A stretch of DNA of 64,000 bases from Chloroflexota bacterium (GTDB lineage Bacteria > Chloroflexota > Anaerolineae > Aggregatilineales > J027). The DNA lies in contig JACRBG010000026.1 of NCBI GenBank assembly GCA_016234595.1, positions 106,706-170,705 of the forward strand, written 5' to 3'. The notes below the pieces were generated by a model, which saw only the letters and a program-made list of their open reading frames with translations, was not told the DNA's origin and did not search any database. The position numbers and the translations under genes are program-made. Numbering within the stretch: the first letter of the stretch is position 1; each line of letters starts with the position of its first letter. Positions 63,072 through 64,000 of this stretch are shown here, one piece after another.

Positions 63072-63512
63072 TTATTTTGAGGATTGCCAGCGTTGGGAAT
63101 TGGGATTGCCCTCAACATAGCGATTCATAAAGGCGAATTCGATTGTAAACATAAATAAAATATAACGATCCTGCGGAACATACGATGATGCCTGTATAGC
63201 CTGTTTTCGGATAAGGGGGTTATCAGTTAATGTTGCACGCCCTCTGACATAAAACTCACCTGCACCACCACTCGAATCTTCAACCGCACAATGCAAGGTA
63301 TAGCGCGGATCGCGTTCTAAGTCTTTGCGTTTGGGCGAAGTTGGTTCCATAAACAAAAACAACTGCTCCCCAATAATGGGTGTTACTGGATGCACTCTGG
63401 GGCCCCCATCGGCACGCAGAGTGCCAAGATAGGCGACTCCGCTTTGAAAACGGGCCTTACCAAATTCTGCAAATTCTGGGGCTTGTTGTGCAAATTCGAT
63501 CCAACTGGTCAT
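63072..63512 (-). CDS. Pyridoxamine 5'-phosphate oxidase-family protein
   Basis: The 146-residue protein has the split-barrel flavin-binding fold of PPOX-class proteins: GVAYLGTLRADGGPRVHPVTPI at about 25-46, LFLFMEPTSPKRKDLERDPRYTLHC at about 51-75, and GEFYVRGRATL. These proteins bind FMN, F420, haem or biliverdin; which one cannot be read here. The 'TLRADGGPRVHPV' form is typical of the general stress/FMN-binding subgroup rather than PdxH. AAGGAT lies 6 bases before the ATG. It stands alone between the terminator of the giant gene and a small membrane-protein gene on the same strand. Confidence 0.85.
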   Translation of the reverse strand: MTSWIEFAQQAPEFAEFGKARFQSGVAYLGTLRADGGPRVHPVTPIIGEQLFLFMEPTSPKRKDLERDPRYTLHCAVEDSSGGAGEFYVRGRATLTDNPLIRKQAIQASSYVPQDRYILFMFTIEFAFMNRYVEGNPNSQRWQSSK

Positions 63513-63586
63513 GATCTATCCTTAAACATGTTATATTGCCGCCTCTGAAAGCAACCGTCTCAGCAACTTTGTCGCAATTTTATTAT

Positions 63587-63727
63587 CTACTCTAAATGGA
63601 AGAATGCCAATGAGATAGCCGCAATGATTACCACCCACTTATTTATAGGGTGATTTCGCCTATCCACGTGAAGTCTCGATACTTTTCTCAAATCTGCACG
63701 TGTGGGGAACTTCAATGCGCTACTCAT
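63587..63727 (-). CDS. Small membrane protein, 46 residues
   Basis: The ATG at 63727 has a strong AAGGAGGG ribosome site 9 bases upstream. The product has a basic N-terminal half (KFPTRADLRKVSRLHVDRRN) and one C-terminal membrane segment (WVVIIAAISLAFFHLE), giving a tail-anchored look. It starts 215 bases upstream of the PPOX-family gene on the same strand. No family is recognised. The ribosome site and the membrane segment together make chance unlikely, but conservation is untested. Confidence 0.55.
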   Translation of the reverse strand: MSSALKFPTRADLRKVSRLHVDRRNHPINKWVVIIAAISLAFFHLE

Positions 63728-63942
63728 AATACTCGACCCTCCTTGCAACCGACAAACCAATATTGCACTCGAGGCCTATTTTAAAGGTTCGAGCCTGATT
63801 GCACCCTGATTGGGCATTTATGAATTTTTCGTAAAGATCGCTGGCCCTCTACTGGTCTTGCGATAATTTTTACGCTAGAATTTTTGTGAATGTCTTAATA
63901 AACGCCTTCATTAAATAGGCCTTTCGGGGAGCCAATCCAATT

Positions 63943-64000
63943 ATGTCGCGTTCCTTTGCTAAACGTCGCGTTCTAGCGGCTATGGCATTAGTCACTTCTA
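63943..64000 (+). CDS. Start of a probable exported protein (truncated by window end)
   Basis: Only 19 codons are visible: MSRSFAKRRVLAAMALVTS. The pattern of basic residues followed by a hydrophobic run fits the start of a signal peptide. GGGGAG lies 13 bases upstream. The rest of the gene lies beyond the window, so its function cannot be judged. Confidence 0.5.
   Translation, partial: MSRSFAKRRVLAAMALVTS

Noticed and set aside
1..64000. tRNA, rRNA, transposase, integrase or toxin-antitoxin genes.
   Set aside because: None could be recognised in the gaps or in the translated frames; a tRNAscan or profile search could still find divergent cases.

Overview
The window looks like a chromosomal segment of a Chloroflexota bacterium, most likely of the Anaerolineae or a related lineage. 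This is an inference. It rests on a MurF-alanine racemase fusion, a split glycine decarboxylase, orphan multi-GAF/PAS kinases, FtsH-independent housekeeping islands such as nusA-ylxR-infB-rbfA, and very large secreted TolB/fibronectin proteins and an alpha-2-macroglobulin. No rRNA, tRNA, CRISPR array, prophage or insertion sequence was seen.

Layout. 0-4.6 kb: a 2-oxoacid:ferredoxin oxidoreductase pair (korA and the start of korB), a GntR/FCD regulator, a lipoprotein and a small unknown gene. 4.8-8.2 kb: gcvH-gcvPA-gcvPB of glycine cleavage, closed by a strong terminator. 8.2-16.5 kb: an 1895-residue orphan sensor kinase and a MurF-Alr fusion. 16.6-24.2 kb: a phosphohexomutase, a HEAT/zinc-ribbon membrane protein, a TIR-like protein, a CoA-acylating aldehyde dehydrogenase, a PAP2-type phosphatase, a 40-residue small protein and a queuosine-precursor transporter. 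24.2-26.7 kb: era followed by two coupled paralogous membrane proteins. 26.7-34.5 kb: the minus-strand operon nusA-ylxR-infB-rbfA-nrnA-truB-ribF. It has a recognisable promoter, a hairpin leader before nusA and a heavily folded 175-base gap before infB. 34.6-36.1 kb: NDH-2 with a CRP-like dyad upstream.

36.1-43.7 kb is a sugar-uptake region. It holds a binding protein, a terminator-like attenuator and two permeases (no ATPase). Divergent from these is a response regulator/hybrid kinase pair, with three TGTGCCA repeats in the shared promoter region. Next to it lies a broken remnant that joins a GH65 disaccharide phosphorylase fragment to a beta-phosphoglucomutase fragment. Together these suggest an alpha-glucoside uptake locus that has lost its own phosphorolytic enzymes.

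43.8-63 kb is a cell-surface region: a small protein, a CAP-LysM membrane-anchored protein, a MalT/LAL-type LuxR regulator, a 2140-residue alpha-2-macroglobulin with an apparently intact thioester motif and an SH3-like insert, and a 2608-residue secreted protein built from three TolB-like blocks and ten fibronectin type III modules. The window ends with a PPOX-family protein, a 46-residue membrane microprotein and the first codons of a probable secreted protein. All functional statements come from reading the translations; no searches were run.
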